Positions 1-11,579 of a DNA stretch of 64,000 bases are shown piece by piece (within the stretch, counting starts at the first letter, position 1; every line of letters starts with the position of its first letter). The stretch covers positions 62,001 to 126,000 of the forward strand of contig BGKB01000045.1 in assembly GCA_003116975.1 (NCBI GenBank). The letters run 5' to 3'. The notes under the pieces are model-generated. The model worked only from the letters and a program-made list of their open reading frames with translations, had not been told where the DNA came from and ran no database searches. This stretch comes from Aurantiochytrium sp. KH105. Lineage: Eukaryota; Sar; Bigyra; Thraustochytrida; Thraustochytriidae. The position numbers and the translations under genes were made by a program.

Positions 1-77
1 TCCAACTGATGTAGTGAAGGGTCGTACAAAGACACTGCAAATGCAAGAAGGAAACGTTTGTACACAAATGATTTCGT

Positions 78-332
78 TTAAGCAGTTTCGGAAGTGGTAG
101 CACGGCTCATAAGAACTACCTTTACGGGTCTTGAAAAGCGTTCTCGCCATCCTTGCGTCTTCTGCTTGAGATGCTCGTACGATCTGTAAACGGTGTCTTC
201 CACACTGTATAAGGAGTCTCCGAAACCAATCTTGTTGCGAATTGTATCATCGGTGATGGGATCCTTACGTGTCACACGCATCTCTTGATCAAGACAGTCG
301 AAGAACTCCTTAAAGTTGACGGTCAGTGCCAT
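78..332 (-). CDS. hypothetical protein, possible 5' exon of a gene leaving the left edge
   Basis: The ORF starts at an ATG at 332 and reads 84 codons to a stop at 78. The product begins MALTVNFKEFF and matches no family I recognise. It is acidic/basic mixed, with no signal peptide or membrane segment. The composition looks like real protein, unlike the GC-rich noise upstream. It may be a complete small gene or a first exon: GT dinucleotides in a donor-like context (CCCGTAAAG, near 129-136 on the minus strand) lie close to the 3' end, so the real gene could splice out before the stop and continue beyond position 1. The (AGC)n and (CTAG)n repeats sit directly upstream of its start. Function unknown. 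Confidence 0.35.
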   Translation of the reverse strand: MALTVNFKEFFDCLDQEMRVTRKDPITDDTIRNKIGFGDSLYSVEDTVYRSYEHLKQKTQGWRERFSRPVKVVLMSRATTSETA

Positions 333-361
333 TTGTCTGCCTGCATACTCGAGCCCAAAGN

Positions 362-384
362 AGCAGCAGCAGCAGCAGCAGCAG
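362..384. repeat. (AGC)n trinucleotide microsatellite
   Basis: About seven and a half tandem AGC units, directly after the ambiguous base at 361. It lies about 30 nt upstream of the leftward start codon at 332, so it would fall in that gene's 5' leader. Confidence 0.9.
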
Positions 385-408
385 GCACGGAAGCGAGCGG
401 CGGCCGGC

Positions 409-440
409 CTAGCTAGCTAGCTAGCTAGCTAGCTAGCTAG
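409..440. repeat. (CTAG)n tetranucleotide microsatellite
   Basis: Eight perfect copies of the self-complementary tetramer CTAG. Each unit is its own reverse complement, so the run can fold back on itself. Confidence 0.95.
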
Positions 441-473
441 CGCCTAAGCTCAGGCGATCCGCTGCTGCCGGAT

Positions 474-531
474 CCCTCCCTCGCTCCCTCCCTCGCTCCC
501 TCCCTCCCTCCCTCCCTCCCTCCCTCCCTCC
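474..531. repeat. (CCCT)n pyrimidine tract
   Basis: Imperfect CCCT tetramers with occasional CG interruptions at the 5' end, becoming perfect toward the 3' end. Confidence 0.9.
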
Positions 532-1277
532 TCCTCTCCCGGGGCCTCGCTCCGGCCCTGCGCGAGGGCGCGGACGCGGGCGGCCGGCGATCGCGCCGCT
601 CGGCGAGAGAGGCGGAGAGGGAGAGCGGGCGGGCGGGCGGGCGGACGCGGGAAGGGGCGGGCGCAGTCGCCGCTCGCTCGCAGACACGACAAGCACGCAA
701 GCGAGCAAGCAAGCAAGGGAGGAAGGCAGGAAGGGAGGCAGGACCCGGAGCAACCACTTGAAGCGGGCGAGCGCAAGGGCCGCAAACGGCGCCGCAAGGG
801 CCGCTGCGGAAGGAAAAAAAAACAACCAACGTTCCGCGCTTCGCCTGCGCGAGGAGCCGGACCGCGCGCAGTGGCGCTCCCCCGTGCGCAGAGGACGACA
901 AGGGACGCGCCGCAGACGAGGATGCGGGAGAATTGTGCACGGAGCCTTGAGTGGAGGACCACTGCCTTCTTTCACCCCGCATGCAAGACACTGCAACTAC
1001 ATAGATGACTGAAAGACGGAAAAATGTGAAACGTTCCTCCTCCGAGTCAAAGTACAGAGGTCCGCATGAGCGCAACGAGGAGAGGGTTCTGTACTCGGGG
1101 AAATATGCAGTGGGCAAGAGTACAACGATAGTATGGACAGTGACGGAAGAATTACGTGTTACCGCAACCCTTTTTTGGCGCAACGGCGTTGACTCGAACG
1201 TTGATGATGATCGAGGAGCAGAACTTCGAGGCAGGCCGGCGCACAACAGATTACCAACCGGGTGAAGGGACGGGATC

Positions 1278-4200
1278 ATGCGCGGCCCGGAGGGCTCCGG
1301 CCACTCTCGTCCAGGTCTTCGCTCCACAGGTCCAACCTCGAGCGGCGCGCAGGGCGGCTCCAGGGCGCTACGGGAAAAAGGGACGAATGCTTGTTCACTA
1401 TTTGCAGCCCACTGGAGGCCACGACGGAGAAGACCCCGACTCGGTCTTCTTGGCCGCGCGATCGCAGCAGTGGTGCTCATTGCCTCACTGGCAAGACCAA
1501 CCTTGACTATGCGGCTGCACAGAAGCTGGACGGAAAAGCACTGGTGCGAAAGCGTTCAAGAGCCCCACTGGCCCTTCGCCTATGCCAAGCGCGATGGAGA
1601 TGCTCTGGAAATCAAGGGTCGCGTGGCCCGTAACCTCAAAAATATGGGCCATATCTGCCGCGCGCGAGGGGCGCTCTCTTCATGCCATCGCTGCGAGTCC
1701 ATCGCGTGCGGCAGTGATTTGCAAAGCACCTGCGAACTCCAGGTTCAAGGTGTCCCGTGGGATGAGCTCCTGCCCAACGTCCCGGCAGTCTCGGATACCC
1801 CATGGGCTATCGGCGGTCAGCACCGCAATGATTTTGGCAGCGGATCTCACGCATGCGTCATGCTCAGCCCGGACACCTGTGTCAAGCCTTCCTCAGCAGA
1901 TGCTAGTCTCGACTATTCCGCATGTAGAGCACGCTGCTGGGGATACGGCGTCAGTGCAAGTCCCGAAGAAGTAACCTTTGCACCTCAACATCCTGATCCC
2001 ATGCCTGCGCGCCTCGAGACTGACGCTTGGACCCTTGCGGAAAGCGACCTCGCCAAACGACCTCAAGGGGAGGCCTGGCTCCTCGCCGGTGCGAGCGATG
2101 CAGAAGCGGGCCACGTAGATGGCCCCGCCGCTGATGCGCGCTTCAATGAGCCCACTGGTATCGCCATTGACAAGGACCGAAACGTCTATGTGGCAGACTC
2201 GGGCAACCACGTCATCCGTCGCATCGACGGGACGACTCGCGAGGTCACGACACTCGCTGGAATCCCGGGCACTTCTGGCTCCACAGACGGCGCAGCTCTC
2301 AGCGAAGCAACCTTTGACGCACCCACGAGCGTGGCACTTTACTATGACTGGAGCGTCAAGACGGACCCACGCACAGGCTCGCCTATCAGCAACGGCATCG
2401 GAGAGCTGACTCTTCTCGTCAGTGATGCCAACAACCATCGCATCCGCAAAATCGTATTTACCAAAGACGAGGCACTCGAAAACCTTGTGGTGGAGACCTT
2501 GGCAGGACGCAAGGGCGAGTCGCCAAGCCCTGGGTTCGCCGACGGAGACGCAAAAGAAGCGCGCTTTGATACGCCTGCGGGCATTGCCGTGGACAATGAG
2601 GGCATTCTCTTTGTCGCGGACTCGCATAATCACCTCGTACGTCGTGTCATGCCCAACGGAGATGTTACTACAGTTGCAGGCACGCTGCGAGCTCGCCCAG
2701 CCCCGCCACCCTCGTGCAGGTTGCCCTGTCTTGAGGGCGTCCCCGGTCAAGATGACGGAAACACAACCCACGCCAAATTCTTTTTCCCGTCCGATGTCGC
2801 CATTGGCCCCGAACAGACTATCCTCGTTGTTGATGGCAACCGCTTACGCAGGGTCACGCGTATTGGTTTAGCTTCCACCATTCAGGGTGAGGTCTACCAA
2901 GATAGTGTGCACACTGTGGCTGGCCAGCTCGGGGCGGAGACGAGCGGTCGCTCCGACGGGTCCGGCACAGAGGCTAGCTTCAATGCGCCCGCTGGAGTCA
3001 CCATGGACACGCTGACTGGTCGCGTCTACATGACAGATACCATGTCTTGCCGCGTCCGCCGTGTCACACCTGCCAGTCTCGTGGCGCAGTCGCTCACGTG
3101 CGACACCCGTCTCGACGATATCGTACGGCCCATGGGTTGCGCCTCATACGAACCTCCAGAAGATGCACTCATGCTCATGGCCTCGGATGTCATGGGCAAC
3201 ATTCATTACAATTGGGAAACGCGCAACGAAGGCTTCAAGCTTGAGGGCTGGACGCAAGCCGAACGTGCCTTTCGAGGCCGCACGATACATCGTTGCCAGG
3301 GATCTCCTCCGCGTTTGGATGGATCTCGCAGTAATGGCCAAACACTTGGCTCCCGCAAGGACACCGACGCAGAGTATTTCACCAATGACGAGGACCGTGC
3401 ACAAGGCACTGCAATTTACGTTTCCTGTCCATCTGCCTGCGAATCATCGAGTTCTGCGGCAGTCTTTGGCGATCCCGACGAGTACACTGACGACTCTAGC
3501 ATCTGTCGTGCTGCCGTACATGCCGGTCTCGGGGCAGGACTCATCCGCGTCGTTCTTCTTCCGGACCGAACGGCAGACTTCTCTGGGTCTACAGCGAACG
3601 GTGTAGCTGCTCAGGCCCGCGTTGGAGGCTGGCCTCGCAATTTCCGTCTCGAAGCCCATCCCATCAAAGAAGTCCATGTCGCCACCGTAGCAGGGCGTCC
3701 CGCCGCTCCGCTCGAAGACGCCTGCGGAGCCCCTGCTGCCCTTGGCTCGTACGAGCTCCCAATGGAGTCACAATTTCGTCGGCCACGAGGCGTTGCCATC
3801 GCGGCCAATGTATCTCTCACGAAACGAGGAGATCTGAACTGGCTTTACATTGCCGACACAGGAAATCATGCCATTCGAGCCATCTCCGCCACCTGTGCCA
3901 AGGTCTGCGAAAACGGAGGTGAATGCATCGCCGACGATCAGTGCCAGTGCGCGTCTGGCTGGGAGGGCGATGATTGCACCACCCCCATTTGCACGGGCAA
4001 TCCCTCGAACCAACGCCAGATCTGCGTCGCCCCAGATACCTATGACTGTATCCCCGGGTACACGAATGCACCTGCCTGCGATCAGGCGCTCTGCGTCCAA
4101 ACCTGCCACCACGACGGCGAATGTGCTGCTCCCGATACTTGCGCCTGCGCGAGCGGATGGATGGATGCCAACTGCACAACTCCTGTTTGTGATCAGACCT

Positions 4201-7200
4201 GTGGCAATGGAGCCAATTGCACTGCACCTAATACGTGCACATGTCCATCAGATTGGACCGGAGACGATTGTCGTCAACCAGTGTGCACGCAGATCTGTAT
4301 GAATGGTGGTACTTGTGTTGCTCCGGACACGTGCCGCTGCACGCCCGAATACAGCGGTCACGACTGCTCCTTGCCCGTTTGCAACCAAGGCTTTCTCGTT
4401 GCAGAGGACCCGGACAACGGCGTGGAGTCCCCAAGCTTGCCACAACGTATCGCAGATGCCGCTCGCCGGTTCACGGACCCTTTCGATGCCGAGATACGCG
4501 GTCTCGTCTGGCGTCAGTACGTCCCTTGCGACCTCTTGCACGCGGAAACGTGGTGCAACTCGACGAACGAGTTCGATTGTTTGCAAAGCGCGCGAACCGT
4601 GGAGGATCTTTCACCTCCGCGAAATGGCTATTGGCGCCAAGTCACAGGCATGGTTGATGGCGATGATACAATGGCAGACACCAACGGCTGTTTCCGCATC
4701 GAAGTCAATTACTCCGCAGTAAGCACAGCCCGTGCCCGTGCTCCCTTTCCGTACGAAACGGAGAGCGCAAACGAGGATCTCACAGAGCTGTGGCGCTTCA
4801 CGCCCTTTACTCCTTACGGCTGGAATGCAGCCTTTGTTCCAGGCCCCGATGATGCTCTCGCCAGCGACTACGAATCGAGGCTTTACAATTGGCGAGCACC
4901 TGGCGCGACCGATTCTGACCGCATGGTTGCATTTGTGCGCTGGGCTGCCGTTGGCCAGGGCAAGTACGTTTGCGCTAATGGTGGTAGCTGCGTGGCCCCG
5001 GATACCTGCAGATGCGCTCCGGGATGGCAAGGCTTCGACTGCCGGACCCCAATTTGTGAACAGGGGTACTACGAGCCACCGCTCACGCTCTCATCACACG
5101 AGGTTGTTGTCGAGCTCGAAAACGGGACCCAAGTTCCCGCCCCCTTTGGCTATCAGGGTCTCTACGAGTGTTCCATGCGCGCTTTTACGGAATGGGAGAA
5201 CCCTTTGTACATGCATGACCATCCAAACTTTTACTCGCGATACATGGACCACCACGCGGATGAATGGAGCCCGGAGAATCGATACCAGCTTGAGCCGGAG
5301 CGACCATACTACTACGATGACATGGGTTGGCCCGCAACCTACTATCACACCGAGCCCGCGGGAAACTACACAAATCTTGGGTGGACTCGTAAAGGGTACT
5401 GGACTCGCATCAGTGGGACAGCTTGGCAAAAGGGCAAATGCACCGTCGAGTACATTCGTACATGCGATGCAGAATCGTCCAAGGTTGTGCAGGTTGCTGA
5501 TCTACGGGCCGGAAGCGCGCTCGAGGACACGCAAGGCCCTCGTGTACTCGACACCTTTGCCTCGTATTCGCCTTTCATTGACTATACATCGGACAAGCGA
5601 GTCGAGGCCTTTGGGCGCTGGATCGAGGATGGTAATGAGTGCATTGACCACGTTTTCCGCGGTTGCAAGAATAATGGAACCTGCGTTGCCCCTGCGACAT
5701 GTAGCTGCGATACGGTCGAGGGCGAAGACGCGATATGGGAGGGCGATGACTGTACAGTTCCAGTCTGCAGTCAAAAATGTTCGCGATCCTCCTCGGAGAA
5801 TCTTGGTTTGGACAATAATGAGCAGCCAATCTTCTCCAAGGGCATCGGAAATTGCACCATGCCCGACACGTGCACCTGCGAGCGAGGATGGACAGGAAAC
5901 GAGTGCGAGGTGCCTTTGTGTGCACAAGAGTGCAACAATAACGGTCTCTGTACCGCTCCCGACACTTGCACGTGCCCAAGATGGCAGAGCCTTTGGCGGG
6001 ACGACCGTCACGATGGCGGCAGACCACTCTATCAGGATGATGACGGAGACCCTCAGCTCACGGGGTGGACTGGGTACGACTGTTCGACACCCATTTGCTC
6101 GCAAGCAGAGGCCTTTGTTCCCAATGACGACCTCGGAACCCTCCGGTTGGGCGGCTATGGACTCATCCTCTACGGTGACGAGCCGTTCAATAACGTTCTC
6201 TTTGACGACTTGACTCTCCCCCCATACGAGCCGTATACGTGGTCAAACGACATTCCTCCCGTCAAGGTGTATCGCGTAGAGATGCGCACGTACAATGAAG
6301 ACCTGTGGGATTTCCCCGAGGAATTTCTTGACGAGTCGAATCGGTTGTGTCGTATGCAGAAACAGCGATACTGCACAAATTACCCGAACCAGAGCCCTCT
6401 TCGCGCCGAATGGTCTCCGGGCGACGGAGAGGTTGTGCGCAACGATGGTCGCAGTTACCAATCCGGTTGCCGCGCGGACAGCGGGCGTTTCTCGGATGAC
6501 ATGGAGGACGGAGGTCTCGTAGGGTTTCTCTGCAACGTGCTTGAGTGGGAACAGGGCGACTATGACTCGGGTCGATACATTCGTCAGAGCAATCAGGCCA
6601 GCGCATATCTTTTCAATAGCTCTGCACCTCTCGCTGTTGAACTGAGCGCCACTCCACTATGGTACCGCAATCAAGACGCCCCTGTGGGAGAAGGCGTGTA
6701 CCAGTGTTATAATATGGGAAGCTGTGTATCTCCGGACGTGTGCTCATGCTCAGACGGATACTCTGGCTACAATTGTAAGACCCCTCTGTGTCGGCATCGG
6801 CTCCCCGATGATACGGTGGTCTCTTGCCTGAATGGCGGCACGTGCACCGCAAAGGACTCATGCACTTGCGACACTTGGGACTCTGAGCTTCCAGCGCTAT
6901 ACGAGGACATCAAGCCTGGCAAGACGGGCTACACGGGTACAGCGTGTCAGATCCCAATTTGTATTCAAGGTACCTTTGATGAAACGTGCTCAGAAGTCTC
7001 TCCGGGGAGCGAGGGATGCTATCGGTGCCAGAATGGTGGGCTGTGCACGGCCCCAGACACTTGCACATGCCCTGAAGGCTGGACCGGGGTCGACTGCAGC
7101 GAGCCCGTGTGTGAGCTTCGCGCTGACGTACAAACGATTCTCGAATTGCAAACGACTGACCCGGAGAAAATCAAGGATTTTGAGCTTGATCCGTGTCAGA

Positions 7201-7703
7201 ATTCGAAAAGGTTTCTGTACGAAGGTTTCTTAGCCTCGCAAGGAAATTGCAGTGCACCCAATACATGCACGTGTTTCTGCAAGCGGCGCGCGTACCTTGA
7301 CGAGAACGGAGAGTGGACTGAAGAGCCCTGGCATCATCCATTGGGAAAGGATCCTCCGATTGGTTACATTGAGGGCACCTTGCAATGTATCGAGGGTTAC
7401 GAGGGAATCAAAGACTACGAAACGGGTCTCTTCAAGTCTTGTCATCTCATCATCTATCGACCCAACTGGTATGAGCAGTATGCAATCATGCTTATTGTGT
7501 TTGGGTGCTTCATTCTCCTTTGTATGTTCGGGACATACATTTGGATCCGTCGTCGGATCCGCCAGCGGTATCTCCTTGCTCGTGCAGAGCGCCGCCAGGG
7601 GCTTGAAGAGGATGAGCTATCGCCGAAACGCCGCCGGAAGAGGCGAAATGGCGACAAGTCTGTCAAGAAGAAGAAAAGGCGCAATTCGCGCAAGGTCATG
7701 TGA
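1278..7703 (+). CDS. giant NHL-repeat / EGF-like single-pass membrane protein
   Basis: 2141 aa from ATG 1278. A hydrophobic run at about residues 55-73 (LLGRAIAAVVLIASLA) probably acts as a signal sequence after a long basic leader. NHL beta-propeller repeats run from about residue 267 (ARFNEPTGIAIDKDRNVYVADSGNHV type) to about 870. EGF-like modules of the form CxNGGxCxAPDTCxCxxGWxGxDC start at about 873 and continue to about 1960, interrupted by three inserts of roughly 200 residues. A transmembrane helix lies at about 2070-2090 (IMLIVFGCFILLCMFGTYI). It is followed by a short, very basic cytoplasmic tail rich in Lys/Arg. The architecture recalls teneurin-like and tenascin-like adhesion proteins, without the YD-repeat barrel. 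Likely a cell-surface adhesion or matrix receptor; the ligand is unknown. Confidence 0.85.
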   Translation: MRGPEGSGHSRPGLRSTGPTSSGAQGGSRALREKGTNACSLFAAHWRPRRRRPRLGLLGRAIAAVVLIASLARPTLTMRLHRSWTEKHWCESVQEPHWPFAYAKRDGDALEIKGRVARNLKNMGHICRARGALSSCHRCESIACGSDLQSTCELQVQGVPWDELLPNVPAVSDTPWAIGGQHRNDFGSGSHACVMLSPDTCVKPSSADASLDYSACRARCWGYGVSASPEEVTFAPQHPDPMPARLETDAWTLAESDLAKRPQGEAWLLAGASDAEAGHVDGPAADARFNEPTGIAIDKDRNVYVADSGNHVIRRIDGTTREVTTLAGIPGTSGSTDGAALSEATFDAPTSVALYYDWSVKTDPRTGSPISNGIGELTLLVSDANNHRIRKIVFTKDEALENLVVETLAGRKGESPSPGFADGDAKEARFDTPAGIAVDNEGILFVADSHNHLVRRVMPNGDVTTVAGTLRARPAPPPSCRLPCLEGVPGQDDGNTTHAKFFFPSDVAIGPEQTILVVDGNRLRRVTRIGLASTIQGEVYQDSVHTVAGQLGAETSGRSDGSGTEASFNAPAGVTMDTLTGRVYMTDTMSCRVRRVTPASLVAQSLTCDTRLDDIVRPMGCASYEPPEDALMLMASDVMGNIHYNWETRNEGFKLEGWTQAERAFRGRTIHRCQGSPPRLDGSRSNGQTLGSRKDTDAEYFTNDEDRAQGTAIYVSCPSACESSSSAAVFGDPDEYTDDSSICRAAVHAGLGAGLIRVVLLPDRTADFSGSTANGVAAQARVGGWPRNFRLEAHPIKEVHVATVAGRPAAPLEDACGAPAALGSYELPMESQFRRPRGVAIAANVSLTKRGDLNWLYIADTGNHAIRAISATCAKVCENGGECIADDQCQCASGWEGDDCTTPICTGNPSNQRQICVAPDTYDCIPGYTNAPACDQALCVQTCHHDGECAAPDTCACASGWMDANCTTPVCDQTCGNGANCTAPNTCTCPSDWTGDDCRQPVCTQICMNGGTCVAPDTCRCTPEYSGHDCSLPVCNQGFLVAEDPDNGVESPSLPQRIADAARRFTDPFDAEIRGLVWRQYVPCDLLHAETWCNSTNEFDCLQSARTVEDLSPPRNGYWRQVTGMVDGDDTMADTNGCFRIEVNYSAVSTARARAPFPYETESANEDLTELWRFTPFTPYGWNAAFVPGPDDALASDYESRLYNWRAPGATDSDRMVAFVRWAAVGQGKYVCANGGSCVAPDTCRCAPGWQGFDCRTPICEQGYYEPPLTLSSHEVVVELENGTQVPAPFGYQGLYECSMRAFTEWENPLYMHDHPNFYSRYMDHHADEWSPENRYQLEPERPYYYDDMGWPATYYHTEPAGNYTNLGWTRKGYWTRISGTAWQKGKCTVEYIRTCDAESSKVVQVADLRAGSALEDTQGPRVLDTFASYSPFIDYTSDKRVEAFGRWIEDGNECIDHVFRGCKNNGTCVAPATCSCDTVEGEDAIWEGDDCTVPVCSQKCSRSSSENLGLDNNEQPIFSKGIGNCTMPDTCTCERGWTGNECEVPLCAQECNNNGLCTAPDTCTCPRWQSLWRDDRHDGGRPLYQDDDGDPQLTGWTGYDCSTPICSQAEAFVPNDDLGTLRLGGYGLILYGDEPFNNVLFDDLTLPPYEPYTWSNDIPPVKVYRVEMRTYNEDLWDFPEEFLDESNRLCRMQKQRYCTNYPNQSPLRAEWSPGDGEVVRNDGRSYQSGCRADSGRFSDDMEDGGLVGFLCNVLEWEQGDYDSGRYIRQSNQASAYLFNSSAPLAVELSATPLWYRNQDAPVGEGVYQCYNMGSCVSPDVCSCSDGYSGYNCKTPLCRHRLPDDTVVSCLNGGTCTAKDSCTCDTWDSELPALYEDIKPGKTGYTGTACQIPICIQGTFDETCSEVSPGSEGCYRCQNGGLCTAPDTCTCPEGWTGVDCSEPVCELRADVQTILELQTTDPEKIKDFELDPCQNSKRFLYEGFLASQGNCSAPNTCTCFCKRRAYLDENGEWTEEPWHHPLGKDPPIGYIEGTLQCIEGYEGIKDYETGLFKSCHLIIYRPNWYEQYAIMLIVFGCFILLCMFGTYIWIRRRIRQRYLLARAERRQGLEEDELSPKRRRKRRNGDKSVKKKKRRNSRKVM

Positions 7704-8230
7704 TGGATGAAAGGAACAAAGAAATAAAGAAGAAACGAAGCTAAGGAGGAAATTTATCTGTCGAATACCAATCGTTGCCAGTGAATGAAAGTCCAGCCTG
7801 AGCTATGCAGAAAGGGTCGAATGTGCGTCGCCCTTTATCACGCAACGTGTACCTCACTTCTGTTGAAAAACCAAAGAATTTTACAATGGAGTGACAAAAG
7901 AAAGATGCAAAAACCAAAAAAAATCGCGAAAGCCAGGAGAGAAATGCTCGAAACATAACGTGCAGCCACGGCTAGTGAACCAGGTCAGAAAAGGAGAGAA
8001 CTTTACTGTTCTTGCTGCTGTTGACGCTACTGCACCCCCGCACCCCATCAAATTCGTCTCATCGTAGCTTTGATGAATGACCTCAGACAAGCTCTTGCAA
8101 ACCTTGGTCACGGTCGCGTCGTTGACGAGAATCCACCCCCGCCCCTCTGGTCAAACAAGCGCAGAAACGTCTTGTTGATTGTGCGTTCTCTTGAAGAAAA
8201 GGAAAAGCAAGGTAAAAAAAATTACGAAGG
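7704..8230. other. convergent 3' spacer
   Basis: This stretch lies between the stop codons of the NHL/EGF gene and the Urb2-like gene. It is A-rich after 7704 (AAATAAAGAAG near 7722) and has no convincing coding frame. It probably holds both 3' UTRs and polyadenylation sites. Confidence 0.6.
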
Positions 8231-11200
8231 TTACACTTGACCCTTGTACCGGTGCTTGCGCAAGTACTGCGTTCGCAGTGTCCGTAGGTTTTCACGACCG
8301 CCCTCGCCGAGCAAGGTGTGAAGCTGCTGAATCTCCTTTGGCGACGCCAGATCAAACCAAATAAAAGCGATAAGCTGCAGGTTCTCGCGCAGCTTGGCAT
8401 CGAGCGTGATACCGGCGGCCCAGCCTGGGCGCTCTCTTAGGTATTGCGCGAGCCAGAAAACAGTGTAATGACGATAGATGGTCTTGTGTGGGACGATCTC
8501 TTCACAGGCGCGCAGCACAGCTTGAAGAGCGTACGACGCGTGGTCCACATCATCATCCCTGGACAATCCAGCTTCGTGATAGCGAAGGATGGCATCGCAG
8601 CAGGCACGAACTCCGCTCACGGCCAGTGCCGGACACTTGCGTGAGATAGATGGCCCATGACTCTTGAGAAGCGAAAAGAAAAGCTCGCAGCTTGTCTGGA
8701 GCAGGGCGCCACTTCCGCGCATCTGCGCTTCGTTGGCTTGTTTCGCAGCTGCGGCGAGCGCTGCACGTGTGTTGCATAGGTGCCCGGTTCGCCATAAGTT
8801 CGGGCTGTACAAGAGGAGCTCTTGCATGGCGGCCATGCATGCGCGCTTGGCTTGCAAGTCCACGGGGGTAGAACAGTGCCGAATGAGACTCGCGAGGACC
8901 GCAGCGCCCACGGTGCGATCGAAAGTCCCATGACGCTCGCTCGATGATTTTGTCACAATGGGAAGCACGTGTAGGAGGAGAGGCGCAAGGTTTGCGTCGG
9001 CAGCAAGGGCCGATGACAATGTGCCCAACAGCTTGGGGAGCTCCTCGGCGCACTGTGCCACGGAAAGCATGTCCGCCACCGCCTGACTCACATGCAGATT
9101 ATCGCCCTGCGAAAAGCTCTGAAGAAGAGAGCGCAAGAGAAGCTCCGAAGGAGGCTTTGTGGCATCCTGACTCTGACAAATGCGCGCATTGCGATGCATG
9201 GCGCTGACGAAGGCAACCTCATCCGCGCTTTGCAGTGCACAACCATTGGCTACGAGACGCGAAAGATGCGAGTTGAGCTGCTTGGCGACCTCGTCATCGA
9301 GCTTTTGACGGACAACAACGGCCTGGAAGTCCAAAGCAACAACTTGGAGCGCCTCTGAAGATTCCAAAATGGGAAGCTGAAGAGCCTGGACAACAGCTGG
9401 GGCACGGATTGTTGGCCCGCCGCTCGCCATACTTTTTCGGTAAAAGTTCACACAACTTTGAAGCAGGGTCGCAAGATTGCTCTCCTGATTGTTGCGAAGT
9501 GCAGTGCGCACTACCTTGGCAAAAGCTTCCTCCGCACCTACCTCGAGGCACGCGGCACTCCAAGCACGAAGAAGGCCCAGTTCTGCCTCGGACTCGTTTT
9601 TTGGCAGACTCGGCGCCGAAATGAGATTCTGGATCGTTGCCTGGAGCACTTTTTCTTGGCAAAGGCCATTCCATTGTCGAAGCAGTGTCTCAGCCATGCA
9701 GAGGCTGCCTCGCTGAAGTGGAAGCGTGTGGGTTTTCTTGCTCGAGGCATGCTCGATCAGTGTCTTTGCATGCGTTTCAAGCAGATACCCGTCGGGGAGC
9801 GCGGCGATGAGCCCAATGCAAAATGTACGCACGTCCTCGTCCTTGGAGGATGTGGCGATTCGATCGCTCAGCACTCTGACCAAGCAGTCCCGCACCGCGC
9901 GAAGCTCGTAAAAGCTTGCCCGGAGAAAAGGCTCCGTGTCCATTTTCAATATAACGATCGACAAAACCTCGTCGATGATGCCGTGCATGCTGGGTGAGGC
10001 ATCCAAGAGGGGCAAATGCTCGAGAACGACATTGGCCTGATCCTTGACGTGAGCTGAGACGATTCGCGCCACTTGGCCGCGAGACTGGGATGACAATGCC
10101 GCATCGCGCAAACTCGCGAGCGCCAGGCGGGATAGCGACCGGTACGCGGTATTGCGGACCAGCTCCGATGTATCTGACGCGTTGATCGTCTCAGGAAGAG
10201 CGCGCTCGAAGCGAAGCGCAAATTGGCACAGCGACTCGCCGGAAGCCATCGTAGGCCCGCGTTCTCGCGCATTCACGTCGGAGGCAGTGACGCCGTGAAT
10301 GTCTTCCTTGTTCGACATTTGAGAATACCGAAAGTCTGCGCAGAGATGCTCGAGAGACTCGAGAGCATCGAAAACAACAAGATCAGCAACAGCGGCGCCG
10401 GTCACCTCGTCTGCTGCATCTGCACGCTCGAATCGTTCCAAGAGTGGGGTGGCAAGCGCGGCAAATTCCTGTGCACTATGATCAGTAACCGTGACGTAGC
10501 GCATGAACCAGGCGAAAAGAGTGGCGATGCACAATTTGGTGTCTGTGGAGGTCTTTTCGAGGCGCGCTTGCTCGATGGCTCCGAGGAGTGAGGTCCACAC
10601 CTGCGTGTACTGGCCAGGGGCGGTGCGAGAGAAGATACCGCCAATGCCGGCCTCAACATTTTCATCTGCACGAAGCGCCTCTAGCGAGAGAGATGGATCC
10701 GTCTTCATGGCGGCAATGTATAGGGGAAGAAAAATGGGGATCTGGCGCAGTCGCGAGTACGTATCGACGAGGCGAAGAACGAGCTCCGTGCCTGGGGCAT
10801 ACATGAGTGCCGCAAAACTGGCAGAGTCTATCGACGAGGTAGACTTCAAAGCCCCGGCCCGCGACATTGCAAAGGCGAGGTGCAGAACATCGTGCAGCTG
10901 CGCGTGGATGATGCGGTGATCAGCCTCGAGAATGAGGGCAATCACGTGGACTTGCCCAGCAGATTTGCGCGGATCCAAGCTTGCGCGGTCGGCATCTCTC
11001 GTGTGCGGGCGCATGATCAAGGAGGTGAACCAGTGCGTGAGTTGATCAGTGTCGGCAACCCGAGAAATTTCAAAGGCATGGTAATCCAACATGACGCGCA
11101 AAATACCTGCGCACGACATGAGCGCTGATGCGTGGGCCACGCCGGCCGATGCGGCATGAAGCATCTCGATGCAAAACTTCATTTCATGAGAAAGCTTGCG

Positions 11201-11548
11201 TTCTGTCTTGGCAGCCTCAGGTGACACTCTTTGCACCTGGCTCAGATACATTGTCGTAAGTTCAGGGACGAGCGCGCAAAGAGGGCCGTCGTCGTTTGCG
11301 GCACCGTCTCGAATTGCGCCAAACAAGCTCGCGACGTAGCTGGGGGCACGTTTAGATTGTTTCTTTGACTCGTCGTAGGCTCGCCAGGTGACGCACGCGG
11401 AATTGTAGTGCTCAATGGCCTCATCGTGAAACAAGCACTTACGAAGCACGCTGTCAATGGTATGTACTCCGGCCTTGCACGCTGGACTCGATGAAGCCAT
11501 CTGCGGTGAAAATGAAACCGAATCCGAAGCGGGAGGAACAGCATCAGT

Positions 11549-11579
<31 letters not shown>

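Larger units (their letters stand above)
333..1277. other. divergent upstream region with dense simple repeats
   Basis: This spacer separates the leftward 84-aa ORF from the rightward NHL/EGF gene. It contains a single undetermined base at 361, a CAG-type run, a CTAG run and a CCCT-rich run (listed separately), then AAGC-type repeats near 695-722. Several long frames on the minus strand (for example 437-1480) are translations of repeat and give Arg/Pro/Ala-rich sequence, so I do not call them genes. It probably holds the promoters of both flanking genes. Confidence 0.6.

Noticed and set aside
437-1480. Long leftward frames over the repeat-rich left spacer
   Set aside because: Their translation is Arg/Pro/Ala repeat sequence that runs through microsatellites and into the NHL/EGF gene.
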